Shown here piece after piece: positions 19,010 through 27,286 of a DNA stretch of 64,000 nt. Within the stretch, counting starts at the first letter, position 1, and each line of letters opens with the position of its first letter. The notes under the pieces are model-generated. The model was not told where the DNA came from and did no database searches. It was given only the letters and a program-made list of their open reading frames with translations. This DNA comes from Arthrobacter bussei (lineage in GTDB: Bacteria > Actinomycetota > Actinomycetes > Actinomycetales > Micrococcaceae), in contig NZ_VJXX01000001.1 in the NCBI RefSeq assembly GCF_009377195.2, positions 1,240,001 through 1,304,000 of the forward strand. The letters run 5' to 3'. A program made the translations under genes and the position numbers.

Positions 19010-19399
19010 ATGGCGACGACCGACAGGAAATTCGCGGCGACCGCGGAATCGACGAGCAAGCATCCCCACGACTGGGGACGGGCCATGGCAGTGGCGATCT
19101 GCCGGCTCACGGACATGGCCCGGGAGGCGGGCGATCCGGTGCACCACGAGGCCCTGGTCAGCGAGGACCTCCACCTCTTCGTCGAGGACACCGAGGAGGG
19201 CGTGAACATCACGATGTCCTGGACGCCGCGCGAGCAGGGGGCGCTGCCGGCTGCTCCGTCTCCCGGCGCGGGCGGGGCGGACGGAGCTGCACGGGGCGGA
19301 GACGAGGACGAGCAGGACGGCTCCGACGCCGCACCCCACTCCGCTGCAGGGCAGCGGTTCGATCCGACCGGGGGCAGCACGGCCGGCGTCGGCCAGTAG
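19010..19399 (+). CDS. Hypothetical protein with acidic low-complexity tail
   Basis: A 129-residue protein that I do not recognise. The first 75 residues look folded: two probable helices (HDWGRAMAVAICRLTDMAREAGD) followed by strands (LHLFVEDTEEGVNITMSW). The rest is rich in Ala, Gly, Asp and Glu and is probably disordered. GGGAAG precedes the ATG, and a good sigma-A promoter lies about 30 bases upstream, so it is very likely expressed. Codon use matches its neighbours. There is no signal peptide or membrane segment. Confidence 0.65.
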   Translation: MATTDRKFAATAESTSKHPHDWGRAMAVAICRLTDMAREAGDPVHHEALVSEDLHLFVEDTEEGVNITMSWTPREQGALPAAPSPGAGGADGAARGGDEDEQDGSDAAPHSAAGQRFDPTGGSTAGVGQ

Positions 19400-19468
19400 C
19401 CGAAGGCCACCTGATCCACCGGCCGGCGCGGACGCCCGCCGGCGAAGGAGCCGGCCCGGCGACGATCG

Positions 19469-19481
19469 CTAAGCACGCTTA
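19469..19481. promoter_or_regulatory. CTAAGYAMGCTTA motif upstream of the DUF6480 gene
   Basis: CTAAGCACGCTTA lies inside a longer perfect inverted repeat, CGCTAAGC-AC-GCTTAGCG (19467-19484), 56 bases before the ATG of the DUF6480 gene. It closely matches the motif at 8555-8567 before the YihY gene. It could be an operator for a shared stress regulator. Confidence 0.4.
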
Positions 19482-19536
19482 GCGTTTCCGGCGTAGGGTA
19501 GGTGGAAACCGTACTGCCAACCACGTGGAGGACAGC

Positions 19537-19803
19537 ATGAGCGAAAAGCGCCCCGATCCCTCGAACGCAGGGAACCCCGACCCGCTGGAGAACAACATCA
19601 CCGGCCTCGAGCCGGGCGGCGGCGTGCCACCGGGAGAGACACCGCCGGCCGAGGCCAGCACCACCTGGCAGCAGGGCCACGCGGACGAGGAGACGCCCTC
19701 GAAGGGCCTGCAGGGCGTCTGGCTCGGCGTCATCGGGCTCGTCGTGCTCCTGGTGCTCGTGTTCATCGTCGGCAACATCGTGGGCATCTTCCAGATGTTC
19801 TAG
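19537..19803 (+). CDS. DUF6480 family single-pass membrane protein
   Basis: An 88-residue protein with the DUF6480 layout: a hydrophilic N-terminus with NPDPLENNITGLEPGGGV followed by PPGETPPAE, then one C-terminal membrane segment (GVWLGVIGLVVLLVLVFIVG). The family is widespread in actinobacteria; its function is unknown. GGAGG is 5 bases before the ATG. A palindromic motif lies upstream and a strong bidirectional hairpin follows, so it is a single-gene unit. The neighbours on both sides (YihY, PRC-barrel) are families often linked to general stress. Confidence 0.8.
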   Translation: MSEKRPDPSNAGNPDPLENNITGLEPGGGVPPGETPPAEASTTWQQGHADEETPSKGLQGVWLGVIGLVVLLVLVFIVGNIVGIFQMF

Positions 19804-19820
19804 CCGGCACTCGCGTCGAG

Positions 19821-19869
19821 CACGCAGAAGCCCCCGTCCACCGATGGAGCGGACGGGGGCTTCTGCGTG
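19821..19869. terminator. Bidirectional hairpin terminator
   Basis: A perfect 19-bp stem (19821-19839 with 19851-19869) and an 11-base loop lie between the convergent DUF6480 and PRC-barrel genes. The C-rich and G-rich arms contain CCCCCGTCC and GGACGGGGG. It serves both directions. Confidence 0.9.
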
Positions 19870-19882
19870 GGCGGAAAGCGAG

Positions 19883-20209
19883 CTAGGACGCGGACGCCTC
19901 GTCACGGAGACGGTAGTAGTCGATCAGCGCGGTCTCCTCGGCAGCTGAGAGCTCGATGCTGTTCGCAGCCTTGGGGGCGTCGGTGATCTCGCTCTTCGTC
20001 CAGGCGAGGTGGAGATCGGCACCCTCGAAGCGCGAGTTCGCGAGCGGCACGAAGTGCTTGCGGGAGTTCAGCAGGCCCAGCGACACCGTGATCCAGGCGG
20101 GGATGCCCGATTCCTTCTCGAGATGCACATCGTTCACATCCCCGAGTTTCTTGCCCTTGCTGTCCCAGGCCACTGCGGCCTGGAGCTTGTTGATTTCTGC
20201 CTGAGACAT
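19883..20209 (-). CDS. PRC-barrel domain protein
   Basis: A 108-residue cytoplasmic protein with a PRC-barrel: KLQAAVAWDSKGKKLGDVND followed by IPAWITVSLGLLNSRKHFVPL and a C-terminal helix rich in Ala/Glu (SAAEETALIDYYRL). Proteins of this type are common in actinobacteria and linked to stress or RNA handling, with no established reaction. The ATG at 20209 follows AGGGA with a 5-base gap; upstream in-frame ATGs have no ribosome site. It ends 14 bases before the shared terminator. Confidence 0.85.
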   Translation of the reverse strand: MSQAEINKLQAAVAWDSKGKKLGDVNDVHLEKESGIPAWITVSLGLLNSRKHFVPLANSRFEGADLHLAWTKSEITDAPKAANSIELSAAEETALIDYYRLRDEASAS

Positions 20210-20289
20210 CGGCTTCCCTTCGAGGACGAGGATCGGTTCGCTTCCCATTCCAGCCCAGATGCGGCCGGAGGGCAATCAGGACAGACCGG

Positions 20290-21345
20290 TCACGCCTTGT
20301 CCGCGGCTTCACCGAGCATCGGCAGGAATCGGTCCAGGGCCCAGACGAGGCTGAGCGGGTTCGCCGCGGAGACGGACAGCGTCAGCGTGTTGTCACTGTC
20401 GGCCACCAGGGCGCCGTTCTGTACTGCGGGGATCTGTCCGAGCAGCGGGTCGGTGGCGATGGCGTCCTTGGTGGCTTCGTCCGGGACCCAGGTGACGAAG
20501 ATGTCGGAGTCCAGCTCGTTCGCCCGCTCGGCGGACCAGGGGATGAAGAACTCCTCGGAACCCTTCGTGTTCTCCGTGACGACGTCCGCCTGGACCATGC
20601 CGAGTTCGGTCAGGAAGCGGGGCCGGTTGTCGTTGGCCGTGTAGACACTCACGGCATCGGCGGTCGCCGGAGCCAGCGGGCCGTAGATGAAGGTCTTGCC
20701 CTCGAGCTGCGGGTAGTCGGCCGCGGCGTCGGCGATGGCCTGCTCCGTCTCGGTGACGAGCTGCTCCGCGTCGTCGGTCAGACCCAGTGCCTCGCCGATG
20801 ATCCGCGTCGAGTCCTGCCACGCAGTGCCGTAGGCGACCTCGGGGTACGCGACGACCGGGGCGATCTTGCTCAGGGTGTCGTAGTCCTCCTGCGACAGGC
20901 CGGAGTAGGCGGCGAGGATGACGTCGGGATCGGTCGCCGCGATGTCGTCGAAGGCGATCCCGTCCGTCTCGGAGTACTGGACCGGGGCGCCCTCGGTGCC
21001 GATCGCGGCGCCGAGCTCCTCCAGCTTCGCGTCCTTCCACGGCGTCGACTGGTTCTCATTGCCGCCGTAGGAGTCGGCCGGCATCCCGACCGGCACGACG
21101 CCGAGGGCGAGGGACACGTCCGCGTTCACCCAGGAGACCGTCGCCACGCGCTCGGGCTTCTCACTCAGCGTGGTCTCACCGAAGGCGTGCTCGATGGTGA
21201 CAGGGAAGGCTCCCGCGTCGGCCGAGGCGCTGCTGCCGCCGGTCGCCTCGGAACCGCCGTCGGCGGGGCCGGTGGAGCAGGCGGAGAGGGACAGGACGGT
21301 GATGGCGGCAGCGGCGATCAGGCCGCGCAGGCGTGAGGGGGCCAT
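20290..21345 (-). CDS. Iron-siderophore ABC transporter substrate-binding lipoprotein
   Basis: A 351-residue lipoprotein. The signal peptide ends in the lipobox LSLSAC, so the mature protein is anchored outside the membrane. The two-lobed FepB/FhuD-type fold is evident in ERVATVSWVNADVSLALGV, DPDVILAAYSGLSQEDYDTL and the long helix linker. It binds ferric siderophore and hands it to a FecCD permease. The ATG follows AAGGAG with a 4-base gap, and an iron box stands about 50 bases upstream. No permease is encoded next to it, so it probably serves the transporter at 2989-6123. Confidence 0.92.
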   Translation of the reverse strand: MAPSRLRGLIAAAAITVLSLSACSTGPADGGSEATGGSSASADAGAFPVTIEHAFGETTLSEKPERVATVSWVNADVSLALGVVPVGMPADSYGGNENQSTPWKDAKLEELGAAIGTEGAPVQYSETDGIAFDDIAATDPDVILAAYSGLSQEDYDTLSKIAPVVAYPEVAYGTAWQDSTRIIGEALGLTDDAEQLVTETEQAIADAAADYPQLEGKTFIYGPLAPATADAVSVYTANDNRPRFLTELGMVQADVVTENTKGSEEFFIPWSAERANELDSDIFVTWVPDEATKDAIATDPLLGQIPAVQNGALVADSDNTLTLSVSAANPLSLVWALDRFLPMLGEAADKA

Positions 21346-21393
21346 GAGGCTCCTTGACTTCTATGGCCTCGCTGGAGGCCGTGGGGACGGGGT

Positions 21394-21412
21394 AGAAGTA
21401 AGGCTAACCTAA
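21394..21412. promoter_or_regulatory. Iron box (DtxR/IdeR-type operator) of the siderophore-binding protein gene
   Basis: AAGGCTAACCTAA within this segment matches the right half of the 19-bp iron-box consensus perfectly, with a weaker left half. It lies about 50 bases upstream of the start of the siderophore-binding lipoprotein gene. Confidence 0.8.
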
Positions 21413-21457
21413 GGTCTTCCCTATTACGAAATGCTTTCGTTGCGTAATAGCCTGCGG

Positions 21458-21880
21458 CTACTTCTCGCGGGCCTTCCGTGTCTCGCGGTCGTTGGCGCGC
21501 TGCAGGGCGTTGACGAGTTCGGCCTTGGTCATGCTCGACCGGCCGGGGACGTCGAGTTTCTTCGCGAGGTCGTAGAGGTGCTTCTTCGAGGAATTCGCAT
21601 CCACTCCTCCCGCGGTCGGCCGCGCATCGGCGCCGCCGCCCACCGCGTGATCATCGGACGGCCCCCTCGAGTCCTTCTGCTCCCAGTGGTCCCCGACCTT
21701 CTCGAACCCGTGCTTGAGGGAGGCGAACGCCGTACGGCGGGCACGCTCACCGTCCCCGTACTGCTCCTCCGCAGCATCGAGGGTGGCGGCGAACGTGTCC
21801 TGGGCCTTGACCTCGGACCGCTGGAGGGTGCTGGGCAGGGTCTCGGCCTTGACCTTGCCGTCCTTCGTGAAACGCGACAT
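21458..21880 (-). CDS. ChaB family protein with C-terminal Rho-N/SAP-like segment
   Basis: A 140-residue protein. The N-terminal ChaB-like part is LPSTLQRSEVKAQDTFAATL followed by YGDGERARRTAFASLKHGFEKVGDHWE; a linker is followed by a C-terminal helix pair, KKHLYDLAKKLDVPGRSSMT with KAELVNALQRAND, like the small Rho-N/SAP DNA- or RNA-binding motif common in actinobacterial ChaB proteins. Its role is unknown. The ATG at 21880 follows GGAAGG with an 8-base gap. The 5' flanking region holds a 9-bp minisatellite. Confidence 0.85.
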   Translation of the reverse strand: MSRFTKDGKVKAETLPSTLQRSEVKAQDTFAATLDAAEEQYGDGERARRTAFASLKHGFEKVGDHWEQKDSRGPSDDHAVGGGADARPTAGGVDANSSKKHLYDLAKKLDVPGRSSMTKAELVNALQRANDRETRKAREK

Positions 21881-21977
21881 GGCTGGTTCCTTCCGTCTCG
21901 ACGCCGGCTCCGGCGGGAACGGGCGGGGCCGCGCGGGCCCTCTCGGCCACCGGGCTCCTCCGAGCATACTCAGCACC

Positions 21978-22022
21978 CTGTGCACCCTGTGCACCCTGTG
22001 CACCCAGTGCACCCTGTGCACC
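21978..22022. repeat. 9-bp tandem repeat (CTGTGCACC, five copies)
   Basis: Five tandem copies of CTGTGCACC (the fourth with CAG in place of CTG) lie about 100 bases upstream of the ChaB gene and 115 bases upstream of the M14 peptidase gene. Each unit contains the palindrome GTGCAC. It may be a slippage-prone spacer that varies in copy number. Confidence 0.85.
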
Positions 22023-22138
22023 GTCGCGCCGGAACGGTACCGTAGGGCGCACCAGTCATTGGGGAGGACCAACCGCGCAAGGGGGTGCGTGCGGCGATTC
22101 CCGACCGGCATCCACTCACGCGCCAATGGAGGAATTTC

Positions 22139-23332
22139 GTGATCAGGAGCAACACCACCGCATCAGGCAAGCCCAGGACATCCCGGAGCCGCGCACTGGC
22201 ACTGGGTCTCGCCGCCCTCGTCAGCCTGCCGCTGCTGACCTCCGGACCCGCACAGGCGAAGGGGAACTTCCCTTCACCCGAAGGCAGCACCAGCACCGCG
22301 AGCATCCTCACCTATGCGGACACCATCAAGGAGCTGGAGAAGATCGAGAAGACCTCACGCTACGGCGTCGACGTCTTCACCCTCGCCGAAGCGGGCACCG
22401 CGGTGAACACCAGCGAACAGGGCAGGGACCTGTACGTGGCCACCGTGGGCGATGGGCCTCAGGACGTCTGGGTGCAGGGTCGCATCCACGGCAACGAACC
22501 CTACGGCGCCGAGGCCATCCTCAGCCTGCTGAAGGACCTCGGGACCAACGGATCCGCGCAGTACGAGGAGATCCGCGACGCCTTCACCATCCACTTCATC
22601 CCGATGTACAACCCGGATGGCAGTGAGCTGAACATCCGGCAGACCGTCCTCTGGGACACCGCCGCGAATGCGCCGCGGAAGGACGCGAACGGTCGGGACC
22701 TCATCGTCGACCTCAACCGGGACTGGGTGGCGGACAAGTTCCAGGCACGCGAGTCGCTGGCCTTCTACGAGTACTGGACCATGGTGGACCCGGACTACGG
22801 CATCGACATCCACCACCAGGGCCTCAAGCAGCAGTACGGCACGGGCGACGACGTCACGCTCTCCCTCGGGATCTCGCTCGCGCCCGGCGGGCCCACGCTG
22901 CCGACGCTCGAGGGCGGCGCGTACGACGTCCTCACGCGGCAGATGCACGGGTACGTTTACGAGGAGCTCAAGGGCACCGGCTACATCACGATGGACCGCT
23001 ACCAGGTGGGCGGGAGCCTGGAGATCGACATCAAGGGTGGAGTGGTCTCGGCGATGATGCTGGGCCTGGACTACCAGGGCCTGAACCCGGAGGGCCACTC
23101 GAACCCCGTGGTCTTCTTCGAGACCTCGGGCAATACGAGTGACGGCTCGCTCGGCCAGAAGGCCCGCGGCAAGAGCATCCAGCAGAACATCCTCGCCATG
23201 CGCACGCTGCTCACGGGGCTGGCGAACGGCGAGGTGCAACAGACCGATCCCGAGGTGTGGGAGGAGATCCCGCACGCTCCGGTCACCGGCTACAGCACGG
23301 ACTACGCGGGCACCATCCCCGTCACGCCGTAG
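22139..23332 (+). CDS. Secreted M14 family zinc carboxypeptidase
   Basis: A 397-residue exported peptidase. The GTG start with GGAGG 6 bases upstream precedes a positively charged N-region and a hydrophobic core (ALALGLAALVSLPLLTSGPAQA), a clear Sec signal. Zinc ligands are visible in RIHGNEPYGAE (H-x-x-E) and DIHHQG, and the catalytic Glu in VVFFETSGN. Family members remove C-terminal residues from proteins or peptidoglycan peptides; the substrate is unknown. Oddly, the last 22 bases, including the stop, are duplicated in tandem just downstream. Confidence 0.85.
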   Translation: MIRSNTTASGKPRTSRSRALALGLAALVSLPLLTSGPAQAKGNFPSPEGSTSTASILTYADTIKELEKIEKTSRYGVDVFTLAEAGTAVNTSEQGRDLYVATVGDGPQDVWVQGRIHGNEPYGAEAILSLLKDLGTNGSAQYEEIRDAFTIHFIPMYNPDGSELNIRQTVLWDTAANAPRKDANGRDLIVDLNRDWVADKFQARESLAFYEYWTMVDPDYGIDIHHQGLKQQYGTGDDVTLSLGISLAPGGPTLPTLEGGAYDVLTRQMHGYVYEELKGTGYITMDRYQVGGSLEIDIKGGVVSAMMLGLDYQGLNPEGHSNPVVFFETSGNTSDGSLGQKARGKSIQQNILAMRTLLTGLANGEVQQTDPEVWEEIPHAPVTGYSTDYAGTIPVTP

Positions 23333-23354
23333 CACCATCCCCCTCACGCCGTAG
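23311..23354 (+). repeat. 22-bp tandem duplication at the 3' end of the M14 gene
   Basis: CACCATCCCCGTCACGCCGTAG (given here as two parts, CACCATCCCCG and TCACGCCGTAG) ends the gene at 23332 and is repeated at 23333-23354 with a single change. The duplication adds an extra stop after the first and does not alter the protein. Confidence 0.9.
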
Positions 23355-23382
23355 CACCAGCACGGCCGGCACAGCGAACGAC

Positions 23383-23415
23383 GACGGCGCCCCCGCGGTG
23401 AGCGGGGGCGCCGTC
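23383..23415 (+). terminator. Hairpin terminator after the M14 peptidase gene
   Basis: GACGGCGCCCCCGC (23383-23396) pairs exactly with 23402-23415 across a GGTGA loop, giving a 14-bp GC-rich stem about 50 bases after the M14 stop. The remaining 190 bases to the YchJ gene hold no visible feature. Confidence 0.8.
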
Positions 23416-23606
23416 GACAGCCCACGAGGACCATGACCGTTCCTGGAACCGCTCCTGGCCCTCCTGTCGGACAGACGGTGCCGGCACGTGAGCGCGGACG
23501 CGGCGCCCCGCCTCGTCGAACGCCTGACTCGTCGCTCACCGACGGCGGAGATGATCGCGCACCTCCGAGGGGCGTTCAGGGCGGGAGGAGGACCTGATCC
23601 GATCCC

Positions 23607-23993
23607 CTACCGCCAGCGCGCGTCCCCGTCGACGTACAGCCACCGCCCCTCCACCCGGATGAACCGGCTGCGCTCCTCCAGCAGCCCCGGCTTCCCGCCG
23701 CTGCGGAACGACGCCCGGTACTTTACGGACCCGGCATCGTCCGACGGGCCGCCGTGGGTCGTGTCGACGATCTGCAGGCGCCGCCACTCCGTGTCCCCGT
23801 CGAGATCGATGCCGGGCGGTCGCGTCGACGCGTGCCAGGAGTCGAGCAGGTACTGCTCGAGCCCGAGGGCGAAGGCGGAGTACCTCGACCGCATCAGGGC
23901 GAGCGCCGTCCCGGCAGTGCCACCCCGGTGGAGCGGTGCGCAGCACTCCTCGTACTTCACGCCGGACCCGCAGGGGCAGTCGTCGGACACCAT
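23607..23993 (-). CDS. YchJ family protein (UPF0225) with SEC-C motif
   Basis: A 128-residue protein. It begins with the SEC-C-like zinc motif CPCGSGVKYEECC and continues with the YchJ core, MRSRYSAFALGLEQYLLDSW and a domain with KYRASFRSGGKPGLLEERSRF. YchJ proteins have an unknown function. The ATG is 5 bases after the stop of the upstream quinone reductase gene (TGAGACCC-ATG), so the two form an operon with tight coupling. The beta-rich C-terminus ends with WLYVDGD. Confidence 0.88.
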   Translation of the reverse strand: MVSDDCPCGSGVKYEECCAPLHRGGTAGTALALMRSRYSAFALGLEQYLLDSWHASTRPPGIDLDGDTEWRRLQIVDTTHGGPSDDAGSVKYRASFRSGGKPGLLEERSRFIRVEGRWLYVDGDARWR

Positions 23994-23998
23994 GGGTC

Positions 23999-25021
23999 TC
24001 AATCGATCTCGTCGGCCACGCGGACGAGGACCTTGCCGACGGTCCCGTCCTCCACGGCGTCGTGGGCCGCGGCTGTCTCCTCGAGCGGGAACCAGGTCAG
24101 GGGGAGCCCGGCGTCCTCCCCGACGGGCAGCGCGCCGCTCCGCAGGGCGGCGGTGACGTCCTCCGCTGCCGCGTCGAGCGCATCCTGCCCCACGGTGTAG
24201 AGCAGGAGGCCCTGCCACCGGACGTTCTTCGCGAAGCTCTCGATGATCGGAGCGGAGAAGTGGTCCCCGCCGTTGTTCGCGTAGTAGGCGATGCTGCCGT
24301 GGTTGGCCACCACCGCGATATCGAGTGCCGCGTTCTGCGCCGGGGACACCTCGACGATGTGATCAACGCCGTCGGGCGCTGCCTCACGGATGCGATCTGC
24401 GAGCGTGTCGTCCGGGTAGCGCAGCACGTGGTGCGCCCCAGCAGCCCGGGCCAGCCCGGCCTTCGCGTCGCTGCTGACCGTGGCGATGACGGTCGCCCCG
24501 GCCCAGACGCCGAGTTGGATCGCCGCGTGGCTGACCGCCCCGGCGCCGCCCTGCACGAGGACCACGCGCCCCTCGAGTGCGCCGGGCGCGAGACGGGACG
24601 GGCCGTGTTCGTGGACGGTCAGGGCACGGTGCGCAGTCATGGCGGGTACACCCAGGCTCGCCGCGACAGCGAAGTCGACGCCGTCCGGCAGGACGACCGC
24701 ACGCTCGGCGGGCACCACGGAGAACTCCTGGGCCGTGCCGGTCGGTCGGCCGTGGGCCGCCAGGTACATCCACACCCGGTCACCGATCGCGTGCCCTGTG
24801 ACGCCGTCACCCACGGCGTCGACCACACCGGCGCCGTCCTGGTTCGGCACCACCTCGGGGAACGCGATGTTCCCGCCGGCACGGGCCTTCCAGTCGGTCG
24901 GGTTGACACCCGATGAGACCACACGGACCCGTACCTCGCCGGGACCCGGCTCCGCCATCTCGCGCTCCACGATGGAGAGGACGGACGAGGGGCCTGTGGA
25001 GGTATAGACGATTGACTTCAT
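23999..25021 (-). CDS. NADPH:quinone oxidoreductase-like medium-chain dehydrogenase
   Basis: A 340-residue medium-chain reductase without zinc ligands. It begins MKSIVYTSTGPSSVLSI, has the MDR segment PNQDGAGVVDAVGDGV and the nucleotide-binding motif VLVQGGAGAVSHAAIQLG. Enzymes of this branch reduce quinones or enones with NADPH. An upstream ATG 33 bases earlier has no ribosome site, and the start chosen matches the usual MKA/SIVY beginning. The next gene, YchJ, follows after 5 bases. Confidence 0.88.
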   Translation of the reverse strand: MKSIVYTSTGPSSVLSIVEREMAEPGPGEVRVRVVSSGVNPTDWKARAGGNIAFPEVVPNQDGAGVVDAVGDGVTGHAIGDRVWMYLAAHGRPTGTAQEFSVVPAERAVVLPDGVDFAVAASLGVPAMTAHRALTVHEHGPSRLAPGALEGRVVLVQGGAGAVSHAAIQLGVWAGATVIATVSSDAKAGLARAAGAHHVLRYPDDTLADRIREAAPDGVDHIVEVSPAQNAALDIAVVANHGSIAYYANNGGDHFSAPIIESFAKNVRWQGLLLYTVGQDALDAAAEDVTAALRSGALPVGEDAGLPLTWFPLEETAAAHDAVEDGTVGKVLVRVADEID

Positions 25022-25234
25022 GGTCAGAGCGAACCACGGAGGGCGGAACCGCATTCCCGCCGCGTTCGCCCGCGACCCCGACCGTGCCTCCGTCCACCTC
25101 GACGAGCGCCTGCACGAGCGCCTGCACGAGCGTGCAGCCCGAACGCGGACTGCCGGGCACCGGGATCCGTGCGCGCATGACGACGGCGCCTCCGCTGGTC
25201 CGCAGGGCGACGTCGTGGGTCGGTGGTTGCTGTG

Positions 25235-26095
25235 TCAGCCGCGCGCGGCGAGGAACGCCTCGAGAGCTGGGAGGTCGTCGGTGTTGATGTGGTCCACGCC
25301 GGCGTCGGCCAGCTCGGCCCAGATCGCGTCGCGGGCGGCGCCGGGGAGGTCGGGGGTCGCCCAGAAGCGGACGCGCGAACCCTGCTGGTGCGCCGTCGCG
25401 ACGTAGGCCTCGAGCCTGGCGCGCTCGGCGACGGGCATCTCGCCCACCCCGCGCCAGGTGAACAGCTGGGTCCAGTTGTTGCTGATCAGCGGCATGAGCG
25501 ACGACGGGAGCGCACCCCCGAGGTCCGTCGCCCGGCCGTCGTAGAAGCTGAGGCGCTGGCGGTCCGCGGCCATGGTCGCGAGCGGCCGGTTACCGCTGAT
25601 GACGACACTCACCGCACCCTGCTTGACCTTGCCGTTGCTGTAGCGCGTGAGCATGCTGCGGTGCTCCTCGAGTTCCGCCTCGATGGCCGCCCACGTCTGC
25701 TCGGCGTCGCCCTTGATGTCCACGAGGAGCTGGAACTCGCCGTTCCAGCCCGGGTAGACGCTCCCGGCCCTGCCGCGGACGAGCTCGTCCAGCGGGTCGA
25801 GGTACAGGCTCTCCAGGGTGACCCCCGGGGTCACGTCCTCCGCATCGTGTGCCACGAGCAGCTCCCCGTCGACGAGGTAGACATCGGCTTCGACGCTGGT
25901 GAAGCCGTGCTCGAGTGCGTCGTACAGCGGACGGTCGTGCTCGTAGTCGTTGTGCGCGTGGGCGGCGGCCTGCGGGTGCCCGAGGACGACGTCGTCGCGG
26001 GCGGGCGCGGCGGACGCCGGCAGCGCGGCGAGTGCGGCGGGCAGGGCCAGGGCGGTGGCGGCGAGCAGGGCGGGCAGGGTACGGGCGATCGGCAT
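25235..26095 (-). CDS. Secreted glycerophosphodiester phosphodiesterase/PI-PLC-like protein
   Basis: A 286-residue exported protein. The signal peptide (MPIARTLPALLAATALALPAAL...ASAAPA) is followed by AHAHNDYEHDRPLYDALEHG and EADVYLVDGELLVAHDAEDV, a TIM-barrel GDPD-like pattern with catalytic His and acidic residues. It resembles the PI-PLC/GDPD superfamily members related to AIM6, which have unclear substrates. The ATG is preceded by GAAGG. Between this gene and the quinone reductase gene (25022-25234) lie two copies of GAGCGCCTGCAC in tandem and nothing else visible. Confidence 0.8.
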   Translation of the reverse strand: MPIARTLPALLAATALALPAALAALPASAAPARDDVVLGHPQAAAHAHNDYEHDRPLYDALEHGFTSVEADVYLVDGELLVAHDAEDVTPGVTLESLYLDPLDELVRGRAGSVYPGWNGEFQLLVDIKGDAEQTWAAIEAELEEHRSMLTRYSNGKVKQGAVSVVISGNRPLATMAADRQRLSFYDGRATDLGGALPSSLMPLISNNWTQLFTWRGVGEMPVAERARLEAYVATAHQQGSRVRFWATPDLPGAARDAIWAELADAGVDHINTDDLPALEAFLAARG

Positions 26096-26230
26096 GGGCC
26101 TTCGGCTTCCTCGTGGGGTGCGGTGACTCCCCCACGCTAGGAAGCACAGGTGATCAGGAGACCGACGCCGGTGGGCCGGCGGATGAACCTGCGGGACCGG
26201 GAACCACGCCGCCACCGGCGGGACCGCTGC

Positions 26231-27178
26231 TCAGCCCAGGGTCTTGAGGTACCGCACCAGCTCGCGAGGAGCCGAGGCGGGAGCGACCGCCTCGACGGCT
26301 GCGTTGTAGTTGGTGTTCGTGTTCACGTCGTAGGTCAGCACCCGGCCGTCGGCGGTCTCGATGAACTCGATGCCGCACACTTCCAGATGGTTGCGCCGCG
26401 CGAACTCCTCGAACTGCGCGATCACCGGGTGGTCGAAGTCCTCGCGGAGACTGAAGAGCTGCTGGTCCGGCTCCGGGGCGATGGTCGCCCCAGGCGGCAT
26501 GATCGGCTTGCCGGTCTCCGGGTCGATGGCGCAGGCGTCTGCCGGGCAGAGCTGGAAGCCACCGCGGGCCGTGTCGGCCTTGATGGCGTAGACGAAGCGG
26601 CCACCGACGATCTCCGCGCGGGTGATGAAGGGCTCCGCGGCCTGGATGAACTCCTGCACGAGCGTGATACCATCGGCAGGCTCCTCGAACTCGCCTGACG
26701 CCACGTAGGCGGCGAGCTCGTCATGGGACTCGAACTTCCGGACCCCCAGCCCTTTCCCGCCCTGGTTGTGCTTGACGATGAACGGCGGGTCGAAGCCCTG
26801 CGCCGCTTCGACGATGCGCTCGCGACCCACGGCGGCCACGGTACGTGGTGTGTCGATACCGGCGGCCCTCAGCGCGGTGAGCTGGTCGACCTTGCTCATC
26901 TCGAGCTCGAGGACGCGGCGCCCGTTGACCGTCCGGCGGCCGTGCGCCTCCAGCCACGACAGCACGGAGCGCGCGTAGTCCTTCGACAGACCGTGGTCGC
27001 GGGTGTGCGCGGAAGCGCTGATCCGGGACCAGAAGATGCCCTCCGGGGGGACCGCGTCCAGGTCCAGCACACCGTCCGTGAGCAGCCACTCGACCACCTC
27101 CACCCCCTCGGCTTCGAAGGCGCGCGCGAAGGGCGGGAACCACTCGGGGTTCTCGTGCAGGGCGTAGACCGTGGTCAC
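26231..27178 (-). CDS. RimK-like ATP-grasp ligase
   Basis: A 315-residue ATP-grasp protein. The ATP-grasp core is visible as PPFIVKHNQGGKGLGVRKFES (nucleotide-binding Lys and glycine-rich loop) and GIEFIETADGRVLTYDVNTN with the metal-binding Glu and Asn. The N-terminal part with SKVDQLTALRAAGIDTPRTV matches the RimK-type preATP-grasp domain. Family members attach amino acids such as glutamate to peptides or proteins; the acceptor is unknown. The start is GTG with AAAGGA 6 bases upstream. It is a single gene without a recognisable peptide substrate gene alongside. Confidence 0.85.
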   Translation of the reverse strand: MTTVYALHENPEWFPPFARAFEAEGVEVVEWLLTDGVLDLDAVPPEGIFWSRISASAHTRDHGLSKDYARSVLSWLEAHGRRTVNGRRVLELEMSKVDQLTALRAAGIDTPRTVAAVGRERIVEAAQGFDPPFIVKHNQGGKGLGVRKFESHDELAAYVASGEFEEPADGITLVQEFIQAAEPFITRAEIVGGRFVYAIKADTARGGFQLCPADACAIDPETGKPIMPPGATIAPEPDQQLFSLREDFDHPVIAQFEEFARRNHLEVCGIEFIETADGRVLTYDVNTNTNYNAAVEAVAPASAPRELVRYLKTLG

Positions 27179-27240
27179 GGATCGTCCTTTCGTCGTGGGA
27201 CAGGCTCGCCCCGCATAACCCGTGCTCCCGGATACCTATT

Positions 27241-27274
27241 CCGCCCTGGCCGGACCGGGGTCCGGCCAGGGCGG
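27241..27274 (-). terminator. Hairpin terminator after the AbgT gene
   Basis: CCGCCCTGGCCGGACC (27241-27256) pairs with 27259-27274, in practice a 15-bp stem with a four-base loop, 13 bases beyond the AbgT stop. Confidence 0.8.
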
Positions 27275-27286
27275 CCTGCTTCCCTG

